Origin: Romanomermis culicivorax
Lineage: Eukaryota > Nematoda > Enoplea > Mermithida > Mermithidae
Reading direction: 5' to 3'
NCBI GenBank assembly: GCA_963922205.1
Contig: CAWUHX010000292.1
Coordinates: 62,001 to 126,000, forward strand
Length of the DNA stretch: 64,000 nt
Part shown: in pieces, positions 11,611 through 22,545 of the stretch
Layout: the number at the start of each line of letters is the position of its first letter
Numbering within the stretch: the stretch's first letter is position 1
Notes under the pieces: model-generated
What the model was told of the DNA's origin: nothing
Seen by the model: only the letters and a program-made list of their open reading frames with translations
Databases searched by the model: none
Position numbers and translations under genes: made by a program

Positions 11611-12848
11611 TCAAGGAGTGGGATGGACCTGTACAGTAAGCACATGATTGGATCGCCCTCCTGAGCCCTGAGTAGCCCCTAGTGACTCAACTTCTGTATC
11701 GGACAGTGGTGGCACTTCTAACACAAGTGATGCAGGTACATCTGAATCACTAAGCTCATGGAACCAGCCCTTCTCTAGTGTAATTGGAGAGTTTCCACGT
11801 GGGGGTCGAGGGCAACTTGACCCTGACCTGGCCATTAAATGATGACTGGCCCGTCTAGAAGAGGTCCGGGTACCTCTGGTCGACCCATGGGATGAGGCCA
11901 CAGAGGAAGCCCGTGAGGGTGGCCGAGAAATAGATGAAGTCCTTGATCTTGATCAAAACCCGGACCTGGGGAGGTCTTTGATAGTGAACGTGTGTTCTCC
12001 CAGCAGGGTTCGATCTGATCAATCTCAGCGGCTGTCAGTAGAAGTGGCAGTTCTACTGCATTCAACCGACAGACATGTTGTTTGTAATTAAACATGATAT
12101 TCTTGAATTGTTCTGGAAAGTCCAATCCAAGAATCAGATCTACCACTGCCCAAAAAGGAGATGTAGTCTTACACAGATGGAGATGTATATTGACCCTTGT
12201 ATGTGGCTGAAGTATCCCAGGCAACATGATCTCATATGGTCCTGATAGGAGAGTATGAATGGCTTTCCCATTGACACTCATCAATGGGTTAAAGTCGTGA
12301 TGTTGCTGGAAGGCCATAGCAGCCTTCAGACTCACTTTAATCAAGGCCTTGTGAAGACATTGACTAATGATAGTCGGTGGACAACCAGTGTCAAGGAAAG
12401 CAGGAGTTTCCTTGGCATTGACCAGCACGAGGAAACACGGAGTGATTCTATCTAACTGGGATGGTACATCGTTCTTCACATAGTGCAAACTGACCCAACG
12501 TTGGACTTCACGGAAAAGACTCAACGGAGAGAATTGGCTAGCAAACCGAACTTGTCTTTTCCGCAAGCTGTAGCTGAGATAGTAGGATATCCCAATGTAG
12601 ATGAGATATTCAGTACTGGCCAGCACTGCCAGGGTGATAAGGGTCTTGAAGATCAACTGAACTGGCCCACTCAGAAGAGACTGTAAGCCCTGAATGAGGT
12701 TGTGCTGTTGACCAGTAATCATGGGGTTTGCAGCCAGACTGACACCTTCCAGAGAGGCCTTGATGTCAGTCAGTACCCCTGCTAATGCCTGATAGAGAGA
12801 ACCTGGTTGCAGAGATAGACCAGCGGTAAAGTTTACCAACCGGTTCAA
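11611..12848 (-). pseudogene. Env C-terminal membrane segment joined to an aspartic protease
   Basis: The frame 12848-11835 encodes a glycoprotein tail followed by a protease. Residues about 30-62 look like a stalk. Residues about 63-92 are a long hydrophobic membrane segment (LIFKTLITLAVLASTEYLIY), followed by a basic stop-transfer LRKRQ. A retropepsin-like domain then has the active site FLDTGCPPTIIS (DTG at 153-155) and the partner motif LILGLDF (239-244). Near 11930 the coding sense moves to another frame (11901-11611), a Ser/Arg-rich then acidic linker. Env is normally last in a retroelement, so an env membrane anchor directly upstream of protease is odd. A frameshift and downstream stop mark it as decayed. 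Confidence 0.6.
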
Positions 12849-14235
12849 AACTGCTTCAATCTACTCAGTCTTGTAAACATACTGTTTAGAGAAAACAAAA
12901 CTTGAAGGGGTCATCGCCAACTGATCATGAAAGAGCGCAGGAGCGTCAAAATGAGTGATGTTAAAGTGCTGTTTCCAAAAAAGTTCAAGGGGTATATGGC
13001 TCACATGGACCATGCCAGATTCAGTAAACCAGCCCAAGCGATTTCAGAAAATCCCCGTTAAGTGATGGTCACATGGCACTCTTGGACTAACTTTAATGAT
13101 ATCTGGGCCACCAGGGGTGGCAAAATAAATGGTACCCCCAACCTCTACAGGGAGATACTTGTAACAGATGTCCCCCACCCGGTACGAGTCATAGACATAC
13201 ATGGGTTGACCTTTTGACACAACCATATTGTCAGTGCTTCACCTGTTAATTCCGCCGTCAGGTCATTCCTTTGCAGAAATGCCCAGGCCCAAGGGGTAGG
13301 GTGAAAGTGAAGCAATTGCCAAGTCAGATCAAAGTAGCATTGAGCGTGAGAGCAGAGCTCAAGCCACATGAATCGTAAATTGTTAATTTCCAACTCTTTG
13401 ATCTACTGAGCCAGGTAGTTCAGTTTGGCATTGACAGGGTCTGGATGTGAGTCCTTTGCCAATGGGAACAACTTTTGGGCGAAATTAAATCTTCCGCGGA
13501 TGCAAAGAAGAAGACTCTGATCATCTGCACTGTGTTTAACTGGAGGTCGGGACACAACTGAAAGATGCGACAGTTTCTCAGGATCTTCAAGGCAACCTAT
13601 AAATCATCAATGATGACATGGTTCCCTGACACAGACACAGTGTAATTGCCCTGAGGATGATAATGACACTGTGCTGTGAAATTTGTTGCAGGCCAGACAA
13701 TTACCCTGTCCAGAGTAGTGCACTGACCTGCAGTGGGACTGCATCCACCTACATCTCATAAGGTACTTAGAGCTGTAGTGCCGTCCTATGAAGGGGCCTG
13801 TCCCTCCTTGATGAAGAGGTTAGTCACTGTCTTGCAGACGTCACTGCAGCACCATGAGTACATCACCTCCAGTGTTTGGTTAGTGCTATAAAAGCCAGAG
13901 CATATTTCCACAAGCTTTTGTAAACCAAACACCTTTGTGTGATGTGCTGGCGTACAAGCCGCACACGCTAGATGCTGACCCCTAGATCCAAAGAAACCAG
14001 TGTTGGTGCAGACTTTACAGTTACGCAATGTGCATTTCCACGCTAATGTAGTGATTGGATCAGAACTATGAACATACACTGTGACGTTCATCCGTTGTGG
14101 ACTCCATGAAGATTTTGGTGGCTTGCATTCTGCTTTTTGAGGTAGCTCAAGTGGATGACCACTCCTTGAAAGACCACAAAATTGGTACTGAGTAGCATGT
14201 ATAGCAGAGCTCATTCCCAAGAACAGTAATGTCAT
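12849..14235 (-). pseudogene. Env-like glycoprotein ectodomain
   Basis: The frame at 14235-13786 starts with a hydrophobic signal-peptide-like segment ([14 protein letters not shown]) and is Cys-rich, with NVTVYV, CTNTGFFGS, a Cys-Cys pair in WCCSD and NQT and NVT glycosylation sites. Downstream pieces in shifted frames continue it: 13393-13145 (with WQLLHFHPT) and 13226-13044 (with VYDSYRVGDICYKYLP). The plus-strand element has the same protein (CTNIGFF, WCCSDHC, WQLLHFDPT), which confirms a genuine coding region. The layout (signal peptide, Cys-rich glycosylated ectodomain, membrane anchor at about 12600) is that of a retroviral-type Env. Its wider family cannot be named from sequence alone. 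Several frameshifts make it non-functional. Confidence 0.65.
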
Positions 14236-14318
14236 GAAGGCCCATTATATACAAACTATTTACAAACAGTGTCTGTAAATATACACCAATATTCACAGTG
14301 TGGGCCCGTCGGGCAGCC

Positions 14319-15260
14319 TCATTCTTCATCATTGTCGGACGATATCGGCTCCTCGCCCGGGAAGTTGATGACCAGGCCCCCACATGGGTGGACTTCACGA
14401 AGAACGCCAATCTTCGGGGACTGCAGGGCAGTAGCAGTCAGAAAAGGCGATGCCTCGATGATGCTGAGGTCGTCATTGATAGCGTGCAACGTCTCTCCAA
14501 AGGCGTTGGCTGCCTCCGTCAGCAAATCAGTCGTGGCGGCCATTGGTTGCTGCTGGGCAATCACTGCCAGCATTTGGGCATCTGTCATCATCGTTGGTGG
14601 TAGCGTGGCAACAACTGCTGGGGGCTGCCCCTTGTGACTCGCCTGTTCCACAGGCTGGCAGACTGCGTCCACTGCCTGCCAACAAGATCTTATTGACAGG
14701 TGTTGCCCGGATAGTGCCATTGGCTATGAACTCGAGGGCTCCTTGAGCGACCTCGGGCCCCAATATCCCCAACGCTGCTGGTGCCGAAAGCACCGCTTTG
14801 GCAGCCGTAAGCACCGCAACCTCGAATGGCTCATTGAGTAAGGCCCAAGGGAGGTGCGGATATTTCTTGGCCAAATCCATTGACCAAACAGCCCGCATCG
14901 CGTTGGTGACAGATGTGGAATCTGTAAATGAGAAATCATTAAAGTCAGTGACTTACAAAAACCTCTGATTTTCAGACCTGAAATGTCAGAAAAAGATGGT
15001 AGTATACCTATCAGATTCATTGATTCCAATTGACTGACGACCTCCAGCCCAGAGTCCATGGGAATTCTGGGCGGGGGTCCTTGGGGGGCAAACTGGAGGC
15101 GCTGGTGTAACCAGGACGCCTCGGTGGTCAGTGCATCGCAATTATGCTGACATGGCCAGTCGTTTTTGGCATCGTTAAAGGGTTTAACGTGACTGGTGTC
15201 CCATATTTCCGCGGGGGCATTGGTAAGGCAGGTGTCAGAGCTGATGCTGAAACCACTGCA
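14319..15260 (-). pseudogene. Unidentified coding region between gag and env
   Basis: Between the gag zinc fingers and env, coding-like sequence appears in pieces. A Cys-containing stretch covers about 15260-14957. It joins in phase, across a 35-nt GTAAGT...TTTACAG intron (14956-14922), to a segment with AMRAVWSMDLAKKYPHLPW. After a frame change near 14640 a third piece ends at 14319 in the acidic tail [12 protein letters not shown]. The protein is Ala-rich in its middle. No family is recognised. It could be the C-terminal part of gag, a linker, or an N-terminal part of env. The gap before the env signal peptide is under 100 bases. Confidence 0.4.
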
Positions 15261-15279
15261 GTGGCTAAAAATCCAACAC

Positions 15280-17131
15280 TGATTACACAGACAGGATAAC
15301 AGAGTTGTGAAGGATCCGCCAGGTGTTCAGCAAGAACTTCATCATCCAGATCAAACAGATCTGGATGAGGAAGACCATCTGTAGCCCCAATGGTGTTATT
15401 TTGCCGTGGGGGTGGCCGATATTGGTTCCCCATCCCATTGAGAGGTGGATTAGCATACCGCCGAAGATACCCACTTGTCCCCTCAGGAGAAAAACGAGAA
15501 TTACCATAGTTAGTCTCACGAGGCATCAATGGATTCTGATGTGGGCAGGCAGTGGCCCTGTGCATGCGTATTTGATGGCAATGCGGACAGGGTCTGTCGC
15601 ATTAATCAGTCCAGTGCGCTCTTGTTCGACAAAAATAGCAAAGGCCGGCACCAGTGGGGGTGGCGTTGCTAGGATGGGCACTGTTGGGATGTTGGGCCCA
15701 GCAACTGGCGTCATTGTGGGTGCAACGTCCATGATAGGAGCACATCTGTAACATACATGTAATTGGAGGGGGAAGTGCTATGGGAACCCCCCCAGAAATT
15801 GTCGACCATATGGCTAGTCGTTGGGTGACCCCTCATGATTTACAATCCAATGGCTAGCCATATGGTAGCCCTAGGGACCCCCATAGTTTTAGTTGGAAAA
15901 ATACTGAAAAATGTCAATTTTTGAACAAAAAATGGTAAAAAACGTCAATTTTGTCAGTGCTTCGCGAAAATAAGTACATATTTTATCATTTTTTAGACAA
16001 AAATTACTACTTTTTGAACCATTTTTCGGACCTTTTTCATGAAAAAATTGAATTTTTTTCCTTCAGGGCCCCTCCCCCCAAAATTTTGGGAATTACTGAC
16101 CCCCAGCCTGAAAAAAGTGCTCCATCCCCCACCAGACCTCGGAGCTCCATTACATGTATGATCTGTAAATGTGCCCTTGATGGGCGATTGCCAGCATTTT
16201 GGACGTGCTTCGATGGCTGGGTAGAGGGCATTGGGTTCCTCGGAGCTGGCCCCATTTGTTGAGCCGTAAGTCATGCAATATGGGCTGTGAGCCAGGCCAT
16301 CTCCAATTACAAATGATAAATCTCGTCAGATGGCGTTGCCGATGGACGTTGAGCATTGCTCCTCTGATTCGACATTGACCTGACATTATTGGCAGTCTTT
16401 TGTTCTGAAGAGAAAACAGCATTAGATGGGGCAGTATACCTAATCTCATCCCAAAAAATCTGTGATTCTGCGTAACAGGCTGCTTTAAAAGTCTCTTCAA
16501 GAGTTGTAAACTCCCTGAACTTAATATTATCTCAGAGGACTGGTTTCAGCCCCCTCAGAAAGATAGGTTTCATAATCCAATCTCTGACGTCATTCGCAAG
16601 ATCCGGATAAGCCACCCTGGATAGTCTCTTAAGGTGCTCAAGATAAACTATCGCAGACTCAGTCAGCTTCTGCAGATGATCTCGGTTCAACTGCTGATGC
16701 AGATCTGAGTCATGCCCTACTGGAAAGCCTTTCCGTACAAAAGTTGTAAACTCTTCATAGTGGGTTGGCTGTGAAATATGACTGCTATAGTCCCGATAGG
16801 ATGCAAGAGCAGGACCTGTAGAGCAAGACTCCAAAAACGTGATTTTATATGCATGATCAGTTTCAGTTACCCCTTGAAGTGTAAAGAAACGGGTCAAGTG
16901 AGATATAAAATCTGTTGTAGACTCACCAAAAGCACCCGAATAAGTAGGACGGGCCATGAAGCTGGACACAGGAGGGTGCCTCCTGCCATTCATAGCCTCC
17001 AACTTTTGGTTGAGCAGTCCAAGGGCATTCTCAAATGAAACCTGGACCTTATTCTCAATCTGTGAAGGTAGGTCCACTTCTGACTTCATAGCTGAGAACT
17101 CGTCATCCCATAAGGTATCTAAGACTGACAA
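15280..17131 (-). pseudogene. gag: gag gene with three zinc fingers, interrupted by a MITE
   Basis: The capsid-like part begins at 17131 and runs to a TGA at 16532. The same frame then continues in register with the plus-strand copy (FLRGLKPVL here, FLQGLRPEI there, then a shared TESQ/AESQ block), so the TGA is a nonsense mutation. A nucleocapsid region follows with a C-x2-H-x4-H-x4-C finger, a C-x2-C-x4-H-x4-C finger broken by a TAA at about 15603, and CPHCHQIRMHRATAC. The 409-bp hAT MITE at 15752-16160 lies just before the first finger. Leaving out the MITE and one 8-bp duplicate restores a continuous frame there. Gag coats and packages the element RNA. This copy cannot do so. Confidence 0.75.
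15752..16160. mobile_element. hAT-type MITE, 409 bp, inserted in gag
   Basis: It is flanked by perfect 8-bp target duplications ATCTGTAA (15744-15751 and 16161-16168). TIRs begin CATACATGTAAT(T)GGAG. The interior has GTGCTATGGGAACCC near the left end and a C-rich block near the right end. A diverged relative is at 30772-31190, and fragments with the AGTGCTATG word occur near 28285, 31780 and 47960. It has no coding capacity. Confidence 0.9.
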
Positions 17132-17161
17132 TCGTGCTTGTGAAGCTATCCGATCAAAGTG

Positions 17162-18860
17162 AATAGAGAGAGGCTCACTGGTAGCTTTAAACTTAGAACT
17201 AAGATGACAGGAACGTCTAGGTGTCTCTATTTTGTGAAAGTAAGGTAAGTGTTACTCTTAGGAGCTTGCGGTGAAGAGGCCTGGGGATTTTGGCATCATT
17301 TACGCAACGGCGTTTTTGAGGCTTTAACGCTTGTTCTTTACAATAACTAGCGACCACTCCATGATGGGGCTAGTAAAGAACAAGGTGTGTGGCTCTCAGA
17401 ACAGCCTATAGAAGTAGGTTGACACAGAAGGGAATTTATCTGGTCACCTATGTACTTAGAGGTGTAACCCATGTGAGGAATAGGGAACTGTTACATCTCA
17501 ACCTAATTAAGAGAATGGGGGCTAGACCCGGTTAATTTTAAACCAAAAATGAATGAATTTGAATGAAATGGCAGTTTCCCAGCCGAAAAGAGACGAGAGG
17601 GGATTCCTGTGGATGAGTAAACCCGCTCAAAGGAGATTTTATTTGGAGGTTAAGCCCGTTGTACTAGTTTACAAAACCTTGGATTTGGAAGAACTCATAA
17701 CTGACACAGTCCTACTCACCAGGAGTAGCATGTAAAGTAGCTTGGAAAAGATAATAAGTAAAGGTGGACAACTTAAAATAAACTTAATGGGTGTAAATAG
17801 ATAGGGACAAAATTAGTTTACACACCAGATCACGCAAAGGGGATGCACTTTTACGCAACCAGCCTCACTCACTAGGAATAATTGTGATCTCTGTAAAGTG
17901 TGATGACTAGACAGGAGGTTCCCAAGGGGACAACATTCGCATGTACTTTACGACCGTGCCCAAAACGGGGGCTCTTGTTTTGAACAGAACGGGTGCTCTC
18001 CAGGAGCATTTTATACAGCTGGTGGCTGGGATTCCAATCACTGACATGTAGTGAGGATCGCTAGGTCACCAGTTGGAGGTAAGAGCACCAGGTATGAAGG
18101 TGTATTCTGACAGACTCAGTCAGTAAAAGGGTGGCATGGGGTTCCTTGGCCCAGCTGTGCCTAGTGGAGGTGGGGATGTACTGGCTTCCTCCTATGATTC
18201 GAGGCGGAACTCAAAGCATCTTGAGATCAGGGGTACAGTCTGTCTCGATTAAATGAGTGTAAAGTAAGGAGCTGAGGCGGACCCAGTTGTAATGTGTTGT
18301 AACACCTTCGCTAAGGCGGACTCGCGGTATATTATGCTATATGGACAACCAATGGAGGTGGACTCAGGATTAAAGGGTGGCTCTAGTGCGGACATTTTTA
18401 GGCCAGCTAACAATGGCATTTGAGTGAAGGAAGGATTACAGGGGGTTCTTTTACACTTTAGGCCCAACTGGTGGCTATGCTGTAATTCCTGAGGAATTAT
18501 TCCAGCGGGGACACTAAAGAAGATCATAGATGAGAAGAAATTTGATATATTTAGATAAGAAATTTACATGAAGGTTGCCAACCCTTGCAGATGTCAGACA
18601 CAGGCAGTATCGAATGCAAATGCCAAACATTTGCGTAAGTTAAACAACCAACCCAGCTGAGGCCGAGTATAACCCATTCAAACTTGCAGTTAAAGCTTTG
18701 AGAGCAGTCACGTGCTGATCAACAGTGCTGCTATCCACGTGGACAACCTGATCAGTAACACGGACTGAATGCATCTCAGATTGAGTTAGCATGTTGACTA
18801 ATGTTTCCCAGGCATCAGTGAAACGCAAACACAACCCACAGACAAAAGCCATAGGTGAAA
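17162..18860. other. Leader or untranslated region of the minus-strand element
   Basis: About 1.7 kb lies between the gag start and the tandem repeat. Open frames here are short and have no recognisable motif. It probably corresponds to the long 5' leader of the retroelement. Confidence 0.4.
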
Positions 18861-19630
18861 GGGTCATATTCTTACAATAACCTACGACTCAAGTTGCATC
18901 TTTGGAAGCCAACAGTAACCTGGTGCTGACGTCAAAAGGTATGATATACACCACCACACACTCAGTGCTGACCTCAGGTAACAGGGATGTAAGTGCCATA
19001 GTCCCATATCGCAGTATGAACGTCAAAGGTAAGAGCCTGCGGCCACAAACCCCTACGGTAACACAGAGCATTGCCATTGCAGACGTCAGAATAGGATTGG
19101 AAAATTTCAATTCCAATACTGGAACATGAAACATTATCATTGCGGACATCAGAGGATAGGGCTCTGAGGCCAGCGACCCTGCTATGGTAACATGGAGTGT
19201 CGCTGTTGCTGACATCAAAAGGACATAGCTGAGTATCAACTACCCTACAGCAATGACATGAGATGCAGTTGATGCAGATGTCAGATGTGAGGTTTGTAAG
19301 GCCCACACATATCTGAACAACAACATGTGGCATTGCTGTTGCTGACGTCAAGGACAGAGAGACGGTGCTGTAAGGTCACCGACCCACAACAACAACATGT
19401 TATGTTGCCATTGCTGATGTCAGAGGTAGAGCCGGTAGGGCCACCCACCCCTTAAAGCAACAGCAAGGGATGCAGCTGTTGCAGACGCAGGGGGAGTATG
19501 CATAGAACCAGCAACCCCTGAATGGCAACATGTTATGTGGCCATTGCTGACATCAGAGGCATGACCCAGAGGGTCACACACCTCAATGCAACAGCAGCAT
19601 GTGAGTCAGTTGCGGACGTCAGAGGGTAAT
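18860..19630. repeat. Degenerate tandem repeat, about 55-70 bp unit
   Basis: About twelve copies of a core reading TTGCTGACGTCAGAGG (variants GACATCA, GATGTCA, GCAGACG) recur at roughly regular spacing, with ACAACAACATG and CACCCACCCC spacers. The array lies immediately next to the 5' LTR of the minus-strand element, in its leader. Confidence 0.75.
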
Positions 19631-19928
19631 TTTTACTGATAAGAGGTGCACGTTGTGCTCCAATTTCAGCAATAAGCTCGGAGAGCTTATCATTGGCGGA
19701 AATTCTATTTAGCGGGTTACTTACCATAGTCTACGTGCGCAACGAAAAACAACAAATTGTAACGGAAATGAAAGTATGAAAATGAAACAGAAATGAAACA
19801 CAAAAGTACACACAGAAATTGCATGTAAAAAATATAATAAACAAAAGGCAAAATTAAAGTAAATGACTGTAAAACAGAAAGTGGCGAAAAACATAATGGA
19901 AAAGCATGATGTGAATCACGTGACGTTG
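19630..19928 (-). repeat. 5' LTR of the minus-strand element
   Basis: Direct copy of 10496-10790. Its minus-strand start has been lost: similarity stops at 19928, where the plus-strand element begins. A GGTAAGT splice donor-like site (minus strand, about 19718-19724) is present in this copy and altered in the other. Confidence 0.7.
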
Positions 19929-19954
19929 ATTTCCCAAATCATGAAATAAATACA

Positions 19955-20930
19955 GTGTTGAATGATATCTGCTTGGGTAATTTCAGGAACAACCCATTCC
20001 TTCCCATCAGATCGCCACCTTTATTTTCCGATTGTTTTGGTCAAAATTTCTCGGACTGGATAAAAAATTTTGAAACCTTCCTCACCTTTCAAGGCGTCAA
20101 ACCTGACAATGAAGAAATAAGAAAAACCTGTTTCGAGTCCTACCTTTTGGGACCCGCTCTAGCCACCTTGGATGATCTGAGGCTAAGACAGAACCCTCCC
20201 ACCACATACGATCAATAAAAAAATTGTTTCCAACATTTATACCCTAATGACTGGGATTGTGATATTCATCAACAAGTTTTAATGGAAAGAAAACAAAAAA
20301 GTTCAGAATTAGGCACTGAATTTCTTTCAGACTTAGAAAAATTGTGTGGCAAGCTCTCCCAAATTTGTCCTTAAAGGATAGAGAAAATTTAATAAAACCC
20401 ATATTTTTACAGGGCCTGAGGCCTGAAATTCGTGAAATTTTGAGATACTGTGAATTCTCAAACTTAGATGAAGCCCATAAGGCTGTCATCTACACAGAAT
20501 CTCAACGAGCCCAACCTGGTTTCTCATCCGTTCCCAGAATACCCCCCCCCCATTGACATGGTTGCAGCAGTTACCCAAAGTTCAATTGAACGTTCTTTAT
20601 GTGACCTTACAGATAAAATGTCGAAACTTTTCAAACAAAAAACAGCCCCTGCATCCACTTCTTGCACTTATTGTGGCAAGGGCGGCCACTTGGAAAACGT
20701 ATGCTGGAAGAAACAGTGAGATGACCAACAAAAAAAGAAGTATACCTGCAGACCCAACACTCGGCAAACTGACACCAGTTACAGGGGGCCCTATTTGGAA
20801 AACTGACAGTCCAATCAAATTCCACCCACATCCCAAAATAATTTCAGCTGTTCCAATAACAGCTGTTTTAACTGTGGTGAGGGTAACCATTTGGCCAGGC
20901 ATTGCATGGTACCACCAAAAAGTAAGTACC
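19955..20930 (+). pseudogene. gag: gag gene of the plus-strand element
   Basis: Capsid-like sequence with FETFLTFQGVKPDN and GPALATL matches FFTLQGVTETD and GPALASY of the minus-strand gag. The first frame ends at a TAA near 20216. A later piece (from 20344) has KPIFLQGLRPEIREIL. Two canonical C-x2-C-x4-H-x4-C zinc knuckles follow, CTYCGKGGHLENVC (about 20666-20707) and CFNCGEGNHLARHC (about 20870-20911), in different frames. The stops and frame changes make it a pseudogene. Its knuckles are more conventional than those of the minus-strand copy. Confidence 0.7.
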
Positions 20931-21099
20931 CATCTAACATTCACCAACAATCCTGTCCCCAAGATATTGCCGTCCCTTGCCCCTCTATTTTGATGATATA
21001 GAAATGTTCCTCCAATGTTCAGGACAACAGAAAGCAGGCCACATCCATATGTTGTTTACAAAAAGCAGCAAACCCAAACATAAAAGTAAGTAAATCAAA

Positions 21100-21483
21100 A
21101 TGGCCATGACCGAAAATGCCCAAATGACACCACCACCTATTTTCTTGTTAATAATTAAATTTTCCCTGAAATTGCTAAAATTGGGCCCTCATTTTTTCCA
21201 ATCAATTTTCAAAAATAAAAATCTGCAAAAATGGAAAGCCACTTCCAACACCAATCAAGCAACAAGCTCCAGGTCCCCAAGATGTGCTCCACCTGCCGGA
21301 CATCAACGGTTCCCATCACAATCATCAGCATCAGCCATATCCTCTCACCCACCAACCTCCAAATTGCCGGCCAAATTTCAAGTTGAGATCATCTACCAAG
21401 ACAATACGGAAGAAGGTGAATATACAAAAAAATCCTCAAAACCCCACCTAACCCAAAATTTGTTTTTTGTTCAGGCGAGATAA
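21100..21483 (+). pseudogene. Unidentified region between gag and env
   Basis: An open stretch of 127 codons, rich in Ser, Pro and Lys, lies between the gag zinc knuckles and the env signal peptide. This is the position of the unidentified 14319-15260 region in the minus-strand element. No similarity between the two could be confirmed by eye. Confidence 0.3.
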
Positions 21484-21523
21484 CCAATGCAGCCTGATGA
21501 GACCCAATGACGACCATGGTGAA

Positions 21524-22545
21524 ATGAAACATTTTTTTGGAAAAATATTCTCTTTTTTATTTTTCTTGTTTTTTTGCGCCAATAAATGGCACATTTCAAT
21601 TATGTGGCATGTTTAGGAGTGGTCATGCAATTAACATCCCCAAAAATATTCCAATGTGAATCCCCTTATTCCCCGGCCCATACTTAGTAAAATCATGGCT
21701 GATGTCTATATTCCCAAAACCCAACACAATACTGCCCCTGCCTTCAAATGTCAAATGCATATGAGAACTATTTGTACAAACATAGGATTTTTTCGATCAA
21801 AAGGCATTGTTATCAAAAGTTTCCCCCATTCCCACTTCTGAGTCCAGAGAAGCATTTTTCACCAAAAGTTATCAAAATAAAAATTTGACCCTCGTCTGTC
21901 CTGGTTTCTGGAGCACAGAAAACCCGCTGAAAGTGGATTTTAAGTGGTGCTGTAGTGACCATTGTACTACAGTAATAAATTTGATTATCGAAGAAGGTAA
22001 TATTGCCTCTTGGGAACCTGACCATCTGACCACTGATTTAGGTGGTTCTGGCAGCTGCAAGCCTCTCGACGGGCAGTGCACTCTCACTGATGGAATAATT
22101 TTGTGGGATGATACAAAATTCAAGGACAATTGCTCCCTCCAACTTAAAGGCCTATATAATGGAACCCTAAGTGATAATTATGTTGTCATAGATGCTATTC
22201 AGGGTGCATTTACCCTAAAATCCGCATACAGTAAATGTTCCAAAATCGTAAATGTTCCAGGAGCTGTCTTAACCCACTAAGGATTTATTTTAGTGCTTAA
22301 AAATGTGACTCAGCTCCCCTCCTCATCAAATTTGGATGAAAATTTGGACCCTTCCAACCCAGGCCCAGTATATGTGAAGCTTAATTTCTTGACACAGAAA
22401 ATTTTGGACTGGAAATATGAAAATTTCCGAAATGTTTGATCTGAACTGTGCTGCCAAGCCCAAAGATATCTTGATATTATTTGGCAACTTTTGCATTTTG
22501 ACCCCACCCTCGGCGCCCGTACATTTTTACATAGGACTGACATAT
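21524..22545 (+). pseudogene. Env-like glycoprotein, plus-strand copy
   Basis: The ATG at 21524 opens a strongly hydrophobic signal-peptide-like segment (FSFLFFLFFCA). The Cys-rich ectodomain continues in shifted frames, with CTNIGFF at about 21770, WCCSDHCTTVINLIIEEG at about 21945, then GLYNGTLSDNYVVIDAIQ. The segment 22290-22545 includes WQLLHFDPT, which matches WQLLHFHPT of the minus-strand copy. About ten residues later the match ends and integrase begins. Frameshifts and stops (for example near 22278 and 22437) show decay. It would have been a membrane glycoprotein, here lacking its anchor. Confidence 0.65.

Larger units (their letters stand above)
10496..19928 (-). mobile_element. Decayed env-bearing LTR retroelement, minus strand
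   Basis: Direct repeats of about 0.3 kb at 10496-10790 and 19630-19928 are nearly identical by eye and bound a 9.4-kb unit. On the minus strand the order is 5' LTR, a tandem-repeat leader, gag (from 17131), an unidentified spliced or broken region, an env-like glycoprotein (from 14235), a membrane segment plus aspartic protease (12848-11835), a second protease motif (11553-11128), a purine tract and the 3' LTR. No RT, RNase H or integrase was found between the repeats. Several stops and frameshifts, and one hAT insertion, show it is inactive. The family resembles the plus-strand element that starts immediately to its right. Assignment as an LTR element rests on the repeats, the purine tract and the gag and protease domains together. 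Confidence 0.75.

Noticed and set aside
16532-16534. TGA taken as the true end of gag in the minus-strand element
   Set aside because: The same frame continues for about 70 codons in register with the plus-strand gag (shared EF-TLEE/NLDEA and AESQ/TESQ blocks), so the TGA is a mutation.
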